A stretch of DNA of 64,000 nucleotides from Deltaproteobacteria bacterium (GTDB lineage: Bacteria; Desulfobacterota; Binatia; UBA1149; SPBQ01), in NCBI GenBank assembly GCA_029262375.1, contig JAJCZM010000051.1, positions 264,919-328,918 of the forward strand. Reading direction: 5' to 3'. Shown piece after piece: positions 17,702 through 26,476 of the stretch (position 1 is the first letter of the stretch; every line of letters begins with the position of its first letter). The notes beneath the pieces were generated by a model. The model had not been told where the DNA came from and searched no databases. It saw only the letters and a program-made list of their open reading frames with translations. A program made the translations under genes and the position numbers.

Positions 17702-18604
17702 TCAGTTCGCCGGTCGACCCGCTAGACCGGTCACCGCGAACGCGCGGTCTTCCCCGTCAAAAGCAGTTGCCGCTCGGCGCGCCTGGCGCAAGTCCGGAAA
17801 CACCCCAACCACTGCCGAACCCGATCCCGACATCACCGTATGCTCTGCTCCGAGCTCGGCAAGGCGGCTGCTCAGCCTCGCTACGTCGGTAACCGAGGAA
17901 GCAACCCCAGATTCGAAGTCGTTGGAAAGGCGCGACAATAGCTTCTTACGGCTCAACTGCAAGCTCGCGGCGTGCAGACTCGACCGGACGGCACGCTCGC
18001 GTAACGGACGCCTACACTGTGGTGGAAGCGCCGAACGATACGCCCAGGCCGTATCGACCCCCTGTGCAGGAACCACGACCACCATGGCGAGCCTGGGAAA
18101 ACCGCTCAGTGGTTCGAGGATCTCGCCGATTCCGCGCGCGATCGACGGACGGCAATCAAGGAAAAAGGGCACATCGGCACCCAGCCCGGCCGCCAGCTCC
18201 AGCGCCCGATCGCTAGATAATCGACGGCGCAGTAGTCGCGGCAAAACCCGTAGCACCGTAGCTGCATCGCTGCTCCCTCCGCCGAGACCGGCCTGCGACG
18301 GGATGCGCTTGACGATCCTGATGTCGATGCGCGCCGAGAGATCGAGTGCACGCGCGACGACATCCGCGGCCTGCCACGCAATGTTCGCCGGGCCACAGGG
18401 CGCGCCGATTGCGCCCTGCACTCTGCAATCGATCTCGAGAGGAGCCCGTGTAACGCGCGCACGGATACGCACGTCATCGTACAGGGAGATCGGCACCATG
18501 ATCGACTCAAGCTCGTGAAAACCATCGTCACGTTGGCCGAGGATCCGCAGGGCGAGATTCACTTTCGCCGCCGCGCGATACGTGTGGAACGTAAAAACCG
18601 ACAT
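17702..18604 (-). CDS. ispE: 4-diphosphocytidyl-2-C-methyl-D-erythritol kinase
   Basis: GHMP kinase of the MEP isoprenoid pathway, 300 aa. AAAKVNLALRILGQRDDGFHE is the conserved start, PSQAGLGGGSSDAATVLR the ATP-binding glycine loop, and VMSGSGSAVVGVF the third GHMP motif. The ATG at 18604 (MSVFTFHTYRAAAKVN) is chosen over one 16 codons upstream because homologues begin just before this strand. The start is only about 50 bp from the divergent inositol monophosphatase gene, so the two must share a compact promoter region. Confidence 0.94.
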   Translation of the reverse strand: MSVFTFHTYRAAAKVNLALRILGQRDDGFHELESIMVPISLYDDVRIRARVTRAPLEIDCRVQGAIGAPCGPANIAWQAADVVARALDLSARIDIRIVKRIPSQAGLGGGSSDAATVLRVLPRLLRRRLSSDRALELAAGLGADVPFFLDCRPSIARGIGEILEPLSGFPRLAMVVVVPAQGVDTAWAYRSALPPQCRRPLRERAVRSSLHAASLQLSRKKLLSRLSNDFESGVASSVTDVARLSSRLAELGAEHTVMSGSGSAVVGVFPDLRQARRAATAFDGEDRAFAVTGLAGRPAN

Positions 18605-18652
18605 CAACGCAAAGTTTGACGGCTGCCCTACCCGATGACAAGACAGCCGCAT

Positions 18653-19459
18653 ATGTCTACATCGGAGATCGAAACGGCGACAACGGCCGCGCGCGAGGCG
18701 GGTGCTCTCATTCGAGACGCGCTCGACCGGGCCAAGAGCATTGAGCGCAAGTCACCGATCAACTTGGTTACCGAAACCGATCTTGCAGCGGAGCGGGTCA
18801 TCCTGTCGATTCTGCGAGGCGCATTCCCCGGCGACAGCTTCGTAGCCGAAGAATCACACAGCGGCGAGCGCCCTTCAGGTCGCGCCTGGGTCATCGACCC
18901 GCTCGATGGTACGACCAACTTCGTCCACGGCCTGCCGCACTGCGCGGTGTCCATTGCCCTCATCGACGACAGCGGAGCTCTGGCCGCCGTCGTGTACGAC
19001 GCTTGCAAGGATGAGCTTTTCTCGGCCGAGCGCGGCTCGGGAGCCTGGGCCAACTCCTCACGTTTGTCCGTCTCCACCGAGACGCAGCTCAGCGAGTCGC
19101 TACTGGTAACCGGTTTTCCCTATGACCGACGCCTCTACAGCAGCTTCTACCTCAGCTACTTCGAGCACTTCCTGCACAAAGCGCGCGACCTGAGACGCTT
19201 CGGCGCGGCAGCGCTCGACCTGTGCTACGTGGCCGCCGGCCGCTTCGACGGGTTCTTCGAGTGGAAACTTCATCCCTGGGACACGGCAGCGGGCTGGCTC
19301 GTGGTCGAAGAAGCCGGTGGCCGCGTGACCGATTTCGCCGGCGAGCGCTATGACCCTTGGCGCGTCCGCGTATTGGCAACCAACGGGCTCATTCATGAGC
19401 AAGCCGTCCGTGAGCTCTCCACACTTACCACGCACCCCGACGATAGCCCCGCCGACTAA
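18653..19459 (+). CDS. suhB: Inositol-1-monophosphatase family protein
   Basis: Mg2+-dependent phosphatase of the IMPase/SuhB family, 268 aa from this ATG (an ATG six codons upstream is possible; neither has a clear ribosome-binding site). The metal and catalytic motifs are visible: VAEESH, WVIDPLDGTTNFVHGLP and WDTAAGWLVVEEAGG. The substrate could be myo-inositol phosphate, another sugar phosphate or PAP; the sequence does not decide. It is divergent from ispE and followed by an SDR 36 nt downstream. Confidence 0.88.
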   Translation: MSTSEIETATTAAREAGALIRDALDRAKSIERKSPINLVTETDLAAERVILSILRGAFPGDSFVAEESHSGERPSGRAWVIDPLDGTTNFVHGLPHCAVSIALIDDSGALAAVVYDACKDELFSAERGSGAWANSSRLSVSTETQLSESLLVTGFPYDRRLYSSFYLSYFEHFLHKARDLRRFGAAALDLCYVAAGRFDGFFEWKLHPWDTAAGWLVVEEAGGRVTDFAGERYDPWRVRVLATNGLIHEQAVRELSTLTTHPDDSPAD

Positions 19460-19495
19460 TTCTCTAGCGCGTGCAGTCCACATATAGTCGCAACC

Positions 19496-20290
19496 ATGGC
19501 GTACGCAGATACGGATTTCGACCTGCGCGGCAAACGCGTGCTGATTACCGGAGCGAGTCGGGGTATCGGCTATGCGATCGCGGAGCGACTCGCGCTGGCC
19601 GGTGCAAGAACGGCGCTTAGCAGTCGCAAGCGCGAGGGGCTGGAAGAAGCCGCTCAAAAAATCACGGCAGCAGGTAAGGAATCGCGTTCCGTATCGGTAG
19701 AAGAACCGATGATTTTCCCGGCGAACGTGAGCCGGACGGACGACGCCCGATCACTAGTCCCCAACGTAATTGCCGCTCTCGGTGGAATCGATGTTCTAGT
19801 AAACAACGCCGGCAGTAATCCGAGCTTCGGGCCGCTCATCGACTTGGAGGAATGGGCCTGGGACAAGACGCTTGCGACCAACCTCAAAGGACCGTTTCTG
19901 CTTTCGCAGGCGGCCGGCAAATGGATGTCCGGCAACGGTGCCGGCGCGATCATCAACATCGCGTCGGTTGGCGGCCTCGATCCATCCGTCATGCTGGGCG
20001 CCTACAGCGTGAGCAAAGCCGGGATCATCATGCTGACCAAGGTGTTGGCTGCGGAGCTCGGGCCGGCAGGCGTGCGCGTGAACTGTATCGCGCCGGGGCT
20101 CGTGGAGACCCGGTTCGCAGACCACCTCGTATCCACGCCCGAGATCCACGCCCCCCTGGTTGCGCGCGCTGCTCTGCGTCGCCACGGTCAGCCCAATGAG
20201 ATCGCGGGAGCAGCCCACTATCTCGCGTCCGAAGCCTCCTCGTTCATGACCGGCCAGGTGATGGTGATCGACGGCGGAGTGCGTTACTAG
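19496..20290 (+). CDS. SDR family oxidoreductase
   Basis: Classical short-chain dehydrogenase/reductase, 264 aa. NAD(P)-binding TGASRGIG (about 19-26), NNAG (about 102-105), catalytic Ser near INIASVGG, and YSVSK (Tyr and Lys of the active site). The C-terminal IDGG end is typical of FabG-like members. A loop at 60-75 (GKESRSVSVEEPM) is slightly longer than usual. It lies downstream of the phosphatase gene and just before tRNA-Arg. Substrate unknown; a hydroxyacyl or ketoacyl thioester is plausible. Confidence 0.88.
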   Translation: MAYADTDFDLRGKRVLITGASRGIGYAIAERLALAGARTALSSRKREGLEEAAQKITAAGKESRSVSVEEPMIFPANVSRTDDARSLVPNVIAALGGIDVLVNNAGSNPSFGPLIDLEEWAWDKTLATNLKGPFLLSQAAGKWMSGNGAGAIINIASVGGLDPSVMLGAYSVSKAGIIMLTKVLAAELGPAGVRVNCIAPGLVETRFADHLVSTPEIHAPLVARAALRRHGQPNEIAGAAHYLASEASSFMTGQVMVIDGGVRY

Positions 20291-20310
20291 AGAGTGGTTG
20301 TCGGGATTCG

Positions 20311-20386
20311 GCCCTCGTAGCTCAGGTGGATAGAGCACCGGCCTCCGAAGCCGGTTGCACAGGTTCGAGTCCTGTCGAGGGCACCA
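20311..20386 (+). tRNA. tRNA-Arg (CCG)
   Basis: Complete 76-nt cloverleaf: acceptor GCCCTCG/CGAGGGC, D arm GCTC/GAGC, anticodon loop CTCCGAA (CCG, reads CGG), T loop TTCGAGT, discriminator A, encoded CCA. Confidence 0.95.
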
Positions 20387-20419
20387 CCCCCGGAATCGCC
20401 ACGCGCAAGCGCTGTGTGG

Positions 20420-20449
20420 TTGACATTTTACCCGACAAAACGCTAGGTT
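20420..20449 (+). promoter_or_regulatory. Sigma-70-type promoter for rpsU
   Basis: TTGACA, an 18-bp spacer and TAGGTT, giving a leader of about 90 nt to rpsU. The -35 box is exact; the -10 box is moderate. Confidence 0.55.
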
Positions 20450-20545
20450 CTCGGGATTCATCCGGCCACTCTGGTTTACAATAAATCGCGTGCATCATCG
20501 TCGGAGATAAGCTGCGCCAGGCCGGAGAAGGCCGAGGAGATTTGA

Positions 20546-20740
20546 ATGGAGGTACGTGTTGAAGGTTCGCTCGAGCGAGCAATCCGTACGCTGAAGAAGA
20601 AGCTGGCCGCAGAAGGCGTCTTCAAAGAGATGAAGATCCGCGCCTTCTACGAGAAGCCCAGCGTGCGCCGCAAGCGCAAACGGCAGGAAGCCGAGCGCAA
20701 ACGTCGTAAAGCCATGCGACGCGCACAACGTTCCGGCTAG
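20546..20740 (+). CDS. rpsU: 30S ribosomal protein S21
   Basis: bS21, 64 aa, a small basic 30S protein that helps initiation. MEVRVEGSLERAIRTLKKKL, FKEMKIRAFYEKPS and the Lys/Arg-rich C-terminal helix are the family pattern. GAGGAG lies 7 nt before the ATG. It appears to be a single-gene transcript with its own promoter (20420) and terminator-like hairpin (20757). Confidence 0.95.
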   Translation: MEVRVEGSLERAIRTLKKKLAAEGVFKEMKIRAFYEKPSVRRKRKRQEAERKRRKAMRRAQRSG

Positions 20741-20756
20741 AGAGCCACGTCATCCA

Positions 20757-20788
20757 GCGTCCCGGCAGGGCCGACGAGCCCGGGACGC
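20757..20788 (+). terminator. Hairpin after rpsU
   Basis: Perfect 9-bp inverted repeat GCGTCCCGG / CCGGGACGC starting 16 nt past the rpsU stop. Very GC-rich, but with no T-tract following. Confidence 0.5.
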
Positions 20789-20812
20789 ATGCCCCCGACA
20801 TTGGGGACCCTC

Positions 20813-20841
20813 TTGACGGCCCTGAGACGCTAGGGTAACGT
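20813..20841 (+). promoter_or_regulatory. Sigma-70-type promoter upstream of zinc-ribbon gene
   Basis: TTGACG, 17-bp spacer, TAACGT, about 110 bp upstream of the 61-aa zinc-ribbon ORF. Confidence 0.45.
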
Positions 20842-20952
20842 TCCGAAATATCACGACTATTGCCGAGCCTTTCTCGGCGAGTGGTGCATCTGACCCACAT
20901 ACGACAAATGCCTAAGCGTCGAGCCTCAGGGTGGGAGATGGGAGTCGCGGAG

Positions 20953-21138
20953 ATGGAGCTGCCTAAGTGCATGAGTTGCAAGGACGGGACCCTGATTCCC
21001 TTGTCGGATTATGGGACCGAAGGCGCGTCCGTAACGTACAAGGCATGGGCCTGCATCAACCCTGAGTGCGGCTTTCAGCTGCGCATAGACAAGGGCCAGG
21101 TCACGTATGGCAAGCGTCTCGAACGGCCGAACAGCTGA
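20953..21138 (+). CDS. Small zinc-ribbon protein
   Basis: Cytoplasmic 61-aa protein with two cysteine knuckles, CMSC (C-x2-C) and CINPEC (C-x4-C), separated by about 30 residues: a likely single zinc ribbon. The ATG at 20953 is chosen because GGGAG lies 8 nt upstream; in-frame ATGs at 20938 and earlier overlap or lack that site, although 20860 would extend the product to 92 aa. It sits alone between rpsU and cysC. No named family recognised; possible roles include nucleic-acid or protein binding. Confidence 0.7.
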   Translation: MELPKCMSCKDGTLIPLSDYGTEGASVTYKAWACINPECGFQLRIDKGQVTYGKRLERPNS

Positions 21139-21316
21139 TCTGACGTTTCTCGCAGATCGCGGCTGAGGCCGCGATCGCCCCTTAAGCTAGCCGAACGGAC
21201 GTTCGCGTCATCGACCACACCGATCACCGGTGCGGACACTGGTTCGGCAATCGTTGATTACACGGGCATTAGCCGTCGGTTGCGCCCGTAAACCGGCACA
21301 GGAAGAACTACGATCC

Positions 21317-21928
21317 ATGAGTGAACCGAAAGCGAAAAACATTGTCTGGCACGAGACCACCGTGAGCAAGAACGAGCGCGAACTGCAGAGCGGGCACAAG
21401 GGCTGCACCGTCTGGCTCACCGGCCTGTCAGGCTCCGGCAAGTCGACCCTCGCCAATCTCCTTGAGAAGGCTCTCTGGGAACGCGGAGTACGGTCCTTCG
21501 TTTTGGACGGCGACAACGTACGCCATGGCTTGAACAAAGACCTCGGCTTTTCCCCCGCGGATCGCACCGAGAACATCCGACGCATCGGCGAAGTTGCGAA
21601 GCTCTTTACCGAAGCCGGCGTGCTCAATGTTACGGCCTTCATTTCGCCATACCGCGCCGACCGCGATCTGGTGCGTGACATCATGGAAGACGGCGATTTC
21701 GTCGAAGTCCTGGTGGATTGCGATCTCGACGAGTGCGAGAAGCGCGACCCGAAAGGCCTCTACAAGAAGGCGCGGGCGGGTGAGATTCCCGAGTTCACCG
21801 GCATCTCCGCTCCTTACGAAGCGCCTGCGAAGCCTGAGCTCACGATCAATACCACCAATCAGAGCGAAGCAGACAGCCTCGCGGACCTGATCGGTTACCT
21901 CGAGTCGAAGGGCTACCTCAGCTCGTAA
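21317..21928 (+). CDS. cysC: Adenylyl-sulfate kinase
   Basis: APS kinase, ATP + APS to PAPS, 203 aa. The Walker A loop [25 protein letters not shown], the APS-binding [10 protein letters not shown] and [20 protein letters not shown] are complete. The ATG at 21317 ([13 protein letters not shown]) fits homologues and has AGGAAG upstream. No cysD/N/H lies nearby, so PAPS could feed sulfotransferases or assimilation; a siroheme reductase is encoded at 49.9-52.2 kb. Confidence 0.95.
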   Translation: MSEPKAKNIVWHETTVSKNERELQSGHKGCTVWLTGLSGSGKSTLANLLEKALWERGVRSFVLDGDNVRHGLNKDLGFSPADRTENIRRIGEVAKLFTEAGVLNVTAFISPYRADRDLVRDIMEDGDFVEVLVDCDLDECEKRDPKGLYKKARAGEIPEFTGISAPYEAPAKPELTINTTNQSEADSLADLIGYLESKGYLSS

Positions 21929-21989
21929 CCTTGCGGCCCATCGGGGCTCTGCGCGTTCCGTTCCTTGATTTTGATCGCGTACGTCTCCG

Positions 21990-22763
21990 TCATTCGGCGG
22001 TGACGTACGCGGCCGTCATCCCTCCATCCACGACAAACTGAGTACCGTTGACGAACGACGACTCGTCCGACGCGAGAAACAGCGCCGCATCGGCGATCTC
22101 CGTGCTTTCGCCAAGTCGTCCCATCGGCATGTGTACGAAACGTCGCTGTTTCTGATGCGGATCGCTAAAGAGATCCTCGATCAGTTCCGTGTTGAGCGGC
22201 CCGGGACAGATCGCGTTGGCCCGTAACCCCCTCTTGGCGAACTCCACCGCAATCTCGCGGGTGAGCGCAAGGACACCGCCCTTACTCGCGGTATACGCCG
22301 CCTGTGACGTCGCAGAGCCCATCATCGCTACCATCGAGGACGTATTGATCAGCGAACCACCGCCGCTTTCCAACATTGCTGGAATTCCGTGCTTACAGCC
22401 CAGGTAGACGCCCTTCAGGTTGACGGCCATCACGTGATCCCAAACGTCTTCCTCCGTGGTGACGACGGACTCGTCTCCGTCGGCAAAAACTCCTGCATTG
22501 TTGAATAGCACGTCTAGTCGTCCCCAACGCCCGACAGCAGTCTCGATCATCGACAAGACTTCGGCGGACACTGCGACATCGACTCCAAACGCCTCGGCCG
22601 TACCGCCCGCCTCAGCGATCTCCGCGACGACTGCGGCAGCCCCCGCCTCGTTTCGATCGGCCACCAAGACCTTGGCGCCCTCGGCCGCGAAGCGCAGCGA
22701 ACTGGCTCGGCCGATCCCGCCTGCCCCGCCGGTAACGATGCTCACTTTGTTTTCCAATCTCAC
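21990..22763 (-). CDS. SDR family dehydrogenase (last gene of gamma-glutamylation operon)
   Basis: Classical SDR, 257 aa. NAD-binding TGGAGGIG, NNAG, INTSSMV with the catalytic Ser, and YTASKGG. The GTG at 22763 is chosen: it overlaps the stop of the amidotransferase-like gene as GTGA and has AGGAG 8 nt upstream. The longer frame to 22880 is arginine- and glycine-rich and lies inside the previous gene. With a ligase and a hydrolase in the same operon, the enzyme probably oxidises a gamma-glutamylated alcohol or an associated carbonyl compound (inference). Confidence 0.88.
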   Translation of the reverse strand: MRLENKVSIVTGGAGGIGRASSLRFAAEGAKVLVADRNEAGAAAVVAEIAEAGGTAEAFGVDVAVSAEVLSMIETAVGRWGRLDVLFNNAGVFADGDESVVTTEEDVWDHVMAVNLKGVYLGCKHGIPAMLESGGGSLINTSSMVAMMGSATSQAAYTASKGGVLALTREIAVEFAKRGLRANAICPGPLNTELIEDLFSDPHQKQRRFVHMPMGRLGESTEIADAALFLASDESSFVNGTQFVVDGGMTAAYVTAE

Positions 22764-23479
22764 GCGTTTCGCTCCTGTCTGTATCGGACCGCCGCATCTC
22801 TGAACGCTCGGAACAGCGCGGCTTGCTTGGCGTCGGTTCGTGCGTTCAGTTCCGGGTGCCACTGTACGGCCACCGCCCAACCACCGGCTTCCGGCTCGAG
22901 TGCCTCAATCAGTCCGTCGGCGGCCCGCGCGGTCACGCGTAAGCCGTCGCCCAAGCGCTCGACGGCTTGATGGTGCCACGACATGATCTCGGCATCCCCC
23001 TCGCCCATCGCGACTGCCAAGCGCGACTCTCCCGGTTCAACTTCAACCGCATGCGCGATCGGCTCACGAGGCGGCGCGCGATGGATGACCGCCTCGCCGT
23101 AGCGTTCGGGAATGTGAGCGACAAGAGACCCGCCTGCCGCGATATTGACGATCTGTAATCCACGGCAGATCGCAAGTAACGGCATGCGACGCTCGAGCAC
23201 CAAACGGGCCAGCTCGAACTCGAAGCCATCGCGCTCACTATCCACCATGTAGGTGGTGTCGTGGACCTCGCCACCGTAGGTCGCAGGGTCGACGTCGCCT
23301 CCGCCCGACAGTACGAGGCCGTCGAGCGGCGCGAGACACGCTTGGGCATCACCGGCCGCGAGCAAAAGAACTTCCATCCCGGCGCTACGGATCGAGTCGA
23401 TGTACTCCGCAGGGATGGAATACTTCCTATTCTCATCACCCGGCGGAGTGTACGTAGTTATACCGACGAGGGGCTTCAT
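22760..23479 (-). CDS. Class I glutamine amidotransferase-like hydrolase (peptidase C26, PuuD-like)
   Basis: Gamma-glutamyl hydrolase of the PuuD type, 239 aa, expected to split gamma-glutamyl amides to free glutamate. MKPLVGITTY opens the family fold; GLVLSGGGDVDP and LPLLAICRGLQIVN (nucleophile Cys in the elbow) are present, and AVQWHPE supplies the catalytic His/Glu. The ATG at 23479 is chosen over one eight codons upstream. It lies 24 nt after a glutamine-synthetase-like gene and overlaps the SDR by 4 nt. Confidence 0.9.
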   Translation of the reverse strand: MKPLVGITTYTPPGDENRKYSIPAEYIDSIRSAGMEVLLLAAGDAQACLAPLDGLVLSGGGDVDPATYGGEVHDTTYMVDSERDGFEFELARLVLERRMPLLAICRGLQIVNIAAGGSLVAHIPERYGEAVIHRAPPREPIAHAVEVEPGESRLAVAMGEGDAEIMSWHHQAVERLGDGLRVTARAADGLIEALEPEAGGWAVAVQWHPELNARTDAKQAALFRAFRDAAVRYRQERNA

Positions 23480-23503
23480 TGATTCGACTCGGCGACCGCG
23501 CAC

Positions 23504-24901
23504 TCAGCCGCGCTCGAGGAATCGGCGTCGCTCCCAACCGGTCACGGCAACGCGGAACTTCTCAAGTTCCACTTCTGCGAAGCGCACATAGTGGTCGCGG
23601 ACGTCATCGCCCAGAACACGGGCCACGAAGGCACTCTCGCGAAACAGGGCCAGTGACTCGTCGAGTGTGTGCGGCACTTGCTCCAACCCCTCCGCCTCAT
23701 AGACATCACCACGAAACAGTTCAGGCGGCTCAGTCCGATTCGCGATTCCATCGAGGCCGGCCGCGAGGTGCAATGCCATCGCAAGGTACGGGTTGCAGTC
23801 GGCACCGGGGATTCGGCACTCGATGCGTAAAGACGGCCCATGCCCGACGACACGGAACCCTGCGGTTCGGTTGTCGTACGACCATGCGATGCCCGTCGGC
23901 GCGAAAGTCCCCGGAATGTAGCGCTTGTAAGAATTGACGTTCGGCGCAAAGAAGAGGCTGCTCTCTCGCGCGTGCGCCAGTAGACCGCCGACATACCAAC
24001 GGAACTCGTCGCTGGGAACGCTGCGTGTGCCGGGCAACGGCTCGCCGTCCCCCGCGAACACCGGACGGTCGTCGGTCGCTCCCCACAAACTCGAATGCAG
24101 GTGCATGCTATTGCCGGCGAGGTTCTCGTCGAGCTTCGCCATGAACGTCAAACAATGCCCCGACAGCATCGCGATCTCTTTGGCCGCATGTTTGTAGATG
24201 CTGTGGCGGTCAGCCATCTCCAGCATCTCGGTGTAACGAAGATTGATCTCGTGCTGTCCGGGCCCCCATTCTCCCTTGCTGAACTCGATCGGAACGCCGG
24301 ACTCGTCCATCGCACGACGAATCGCACCGACAATCGGCTCTTCACGTGTTCCCTGAAGAATGTGGTAGTCCGCTACGTACGGACCGAACGGCTCGAGCCC
24401 TTCGAAATTCTTGCGGCGCGCCTCGTCGTAGTCGTCGCGCAGGAGGAAGAACTCCAACTCGGTGCCGGCCTTCGCGACGAACCCCATCTCCTTCGCCCGA
24501 TCGAGTTGGCGGCGCAGAACGGTTCGCGGTGCCAGCGCGATCGGTTCACCGCTCTCTTCGTGAAAGATATCGCAGATCACGAACGCCGAGCGATCGAGCC
24601 ACGACGCCACGCGCAGAGTGTTGAGGTCGGGGACGGCGTGCACGTCGCCATAGCCGTCCGCCCATGACGCGAATTGGTACCCCGGCACGGGGTCCATCTC
24701 CATGTCGCACGCGAACAAGTAATCGCACACGTGCATCCCCTGCTCGGCAATCTCCGAGAGGAAGAAGTGGCCGGTGATGCGCTTGCCCATCATCCGGCCG
24801 TACATATCCGGGAATACGGTAACGACCGTATCTATTGATCCACTCTCGACGAGCGCGCGTAGCGCATCGAGACTGAGACGCCCTCGATCCTGGCTAGACA
24901 A
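23504..24901 (-). CDS. Glutamine synthetase family protein (gamma-glutamylamide ligase, PuuA-like)
   Basis: GS-fold ATP-dependent ligase, 465 aa, probably joining glutamate to an amine other than ammonia. Motifs: DMYGRMMGKRITG (N-terminal beta-grasp), GTELEFFLL, GEWGPGQHEINL (metal and glutamate site), GNSMHLHSSLW (ATP site) and ECRIPGADCNPYLAMA. Subfamilies acting on putrescine, isopropylamine or aniline share this form and pair with a C26 hydrolase, as here. The start is a TTG at 24901; a stop lies two codons upstream in frame and no earlier start exists. No clear ribosome-binding site. It lies 14 nt after the DUF1329 gene. Confidence 0.88.
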   Translation of the reverse strand: MSSQDRGRLSLDALRALVESGSIDTVVTVFPDMYGRMMGKRITGHFFLSEIAEQGMHVCDYLFACDMEMDPVPGYQFASWADGYGDVHAVPDLNTLRVASWLDRSAFVICDIFHEESGEPIALAPRTVLRRQLDRAKEMGFVAKAGTELEFFLLRDDYDEARRKNFEGLEPFGPYVADYHILQGTREEPIVGAIRRAMDESGVPIEFSKGEWGPGQHEINLRYTEMLEMADRHSIYKHAAKEIAMLSGHCLTFMAKLDENLAGNSMHLHSSLWGATDDRPVFAGDGEPLPGTRSVPSDEFRWYVGGLLAHARESSLFFAPNVNSYKRYIPGTFAPTGIAWSYDNRTAGFRVVGHGPSLRIECRIPGADCNPYLAMALHLAAGLDGIANRTEPPELFRGDVYEAEGLEQVPHTLDESLALFRESAFVARVLGDDVRDHYVRFAEVELEKFRVAVTGWERRRFLERG

Positions 24902-24915
24902 TCGTCAGGGCCTGA

Positions 24916-26214
24916 CTAACGTCCAGCCGAGATGAGCGCAGAGACCGAGAAGAAGTCTTCGTTCGTCCCGGACTCGTCGCCCTTGTTGTATCGCCAGCCA
25001 ACCGCCTGACCGAAACGCTGGCTGGGGAGCGCTGCACGCGTCGCGTGGTCGAGTTGAATGTCGACCATTGCAATCGATGGCGCGAATGCCATCACGTTCT
25101 CGTATTGGCCGTCCGGCGGCGCGTCGTCGTAAGGTGACTTGCCCATCTTGTAGAGATTCACCCAGACCTTCCAAAGCTCGCCGGCGGTATCGTAGATGTC
25201 GCTGTGCGGAATCACGAAGGTTTCCTTGTCGACGAAGATCACACGCTTGGAGTAGGCGTACTGAGGGAGTTTGGAAATCCCCTCAACGACGTACACATCT
25301 CGCGGTTCCCACACATCGTCGAAAATGAAGTCCGCGCTCCCCTCGCCCCACTTTACCGGCCAGTTCTCCGCGTGGAATGCAGAAAGGGTTTTCTTCTCGC
25401 CCAGGAACTTCCAGTCCATCCAGGCGACACTTCCGGCGTAGCCGTAGTAGCTGTCGACGTCCGTGTCCTGCCCGAACAGCGCGTCCGACCGCTGCGCAGA
25501 AGACAAACGACGCACGCGGCGCAACTGCGGCAAATATAGCCAGCTATCGTCGTGCCGCTCAGGGTCGAGATATCGGTAGTACGTAAAGCCCGTTCCTTTC
25601 AGATCGAAGGGCTCGATGATCGGGTGAAGCGATTCCTTGTAGTGCGCCTCGTCTTTGTTGGGCTCGTATAGGGGCTTCGGCTCTACTCGCAGACGACCGG
25701 TGAAATACATTCGCCGAAAGTGGTCGATCACGAAATGCTTCTCGACCGACATCGACTCACCGTCGCGACCGATTGCTCCTGTGTCGGCATCGAAGTTCGA
25801 GACGTCGAGATCATCGGTATCAGTCCAGTGACGCTCGAAGTTGAACATGATCTTCTTTGCCGCATTGGGATCGTTGGTATCGATGCTCGGGAAGGGATGT
25901 CCCGCAACGTAGTTCTCGACGCTCAGCCCGTTCGGCGCGAGTTTGACCTGACTGGAATACTGCTCCGTAGCGGCTCGGAAGTCCGCAGGGATCGGCACTG
26001 GTTTCGGATCGACGATCCGCATCCGCATACCGCGCTTGACGATCCATTTGAGGCCAGGGCTGAGAAGATCACCGGCGTCCTCCAGGTTGGCGCCCGTGAT
26101 CACATCACCGGCAGCTACGTCGGCACGCACCGGAGCAGCCCAGAGGCCTCCTCCAATAACGAGCCCCGCGGCGACAGCAGACAGCAGAAAATACGAGACA
26201 GCCGATTTCCTCAT
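24916..26214 (-). CDS. DUF1329 exported protein
   Basis: Secreted protein of the DUF1329 family (LolA/LolB-like fold expected), 432 aa. A signal peptide at 1-31 (hydrophobic AVAAGLVIGGGLW, cut near VRA-DV) precedes the single domain, with family-like blocks YYRYLDPERHDDSWLYLPQLRR and WDWKFLGEKK-like WMDWKFLGEKK. The function is unproven; relatives are common beside lipid and hydrocarbon catabolic genes in pseudomonads and deltaproteobacteria. It is the promoter-proximal gene of the operon with the GS-like ligase, hydrolase and SDR. The 262-bp gap to the divergent cupredoxin gene should hold both promoters. Confidence 0.88.
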   Translation of the reverse strand: MRKSAVSYFLLSAVAAGLVIGGGLWAAPVRADVAAGDVITGANLEDAGDLLSPGLKWIVKRGMRMRIVDPKPVPIPADFRAATEQYSSQVKLAPNGLSVENYVAGHPFPSIDTNDPNAAKKIMFNFERHWTDTDDLDVSNFDADTGAIGRDGESMSVEKHFVIDHFRRMYFTGRLRVEPKPLYEPNKDEAHYKESLHPIIEPFDLKGTGFTYYRYLDPERHDDSWLYLPQLRRVRRLSSAQRSDALFGQDTDVDSYYGYAGSVAWMDWKFLGEKKTLSAFHAENWPVKWGEGSADFIFDDVWEPRDVYVVEGISKLPQYAYSKRVIFVDKETFVIPHSDIYDTAGELWKVWVNLYKMGKSPYDDAPPDGQYENVMAFAPSIAMVDIQLDHATRAALPSQRFGQAVGWRYNKGDESGTNEDFFSVSALISAGR

Positions 26215-26476
26215 CAGAACCTCCGTACGAGCGGATCGCGCTCCACCCGAATGCCCTGTTTACACCACGCACGCCGCGTGTCTCAAGGGAACTGCCCCTG
26301 TGTGCGCGGAAAAGCCTCTTGCACGAACCACACCCGTTCACGCAGGGCGTCACTTGCAAAGGCCCGGGTTCTTGGTACTGAAAAATGGTTCCCCCAGCCG
26401 ATGCGAGGGCCTCAGGGACCTCGAACGCTCGGCCTAGAATCTGAACATTATCAGCAAGATAAGCTGGAGGTTATTG

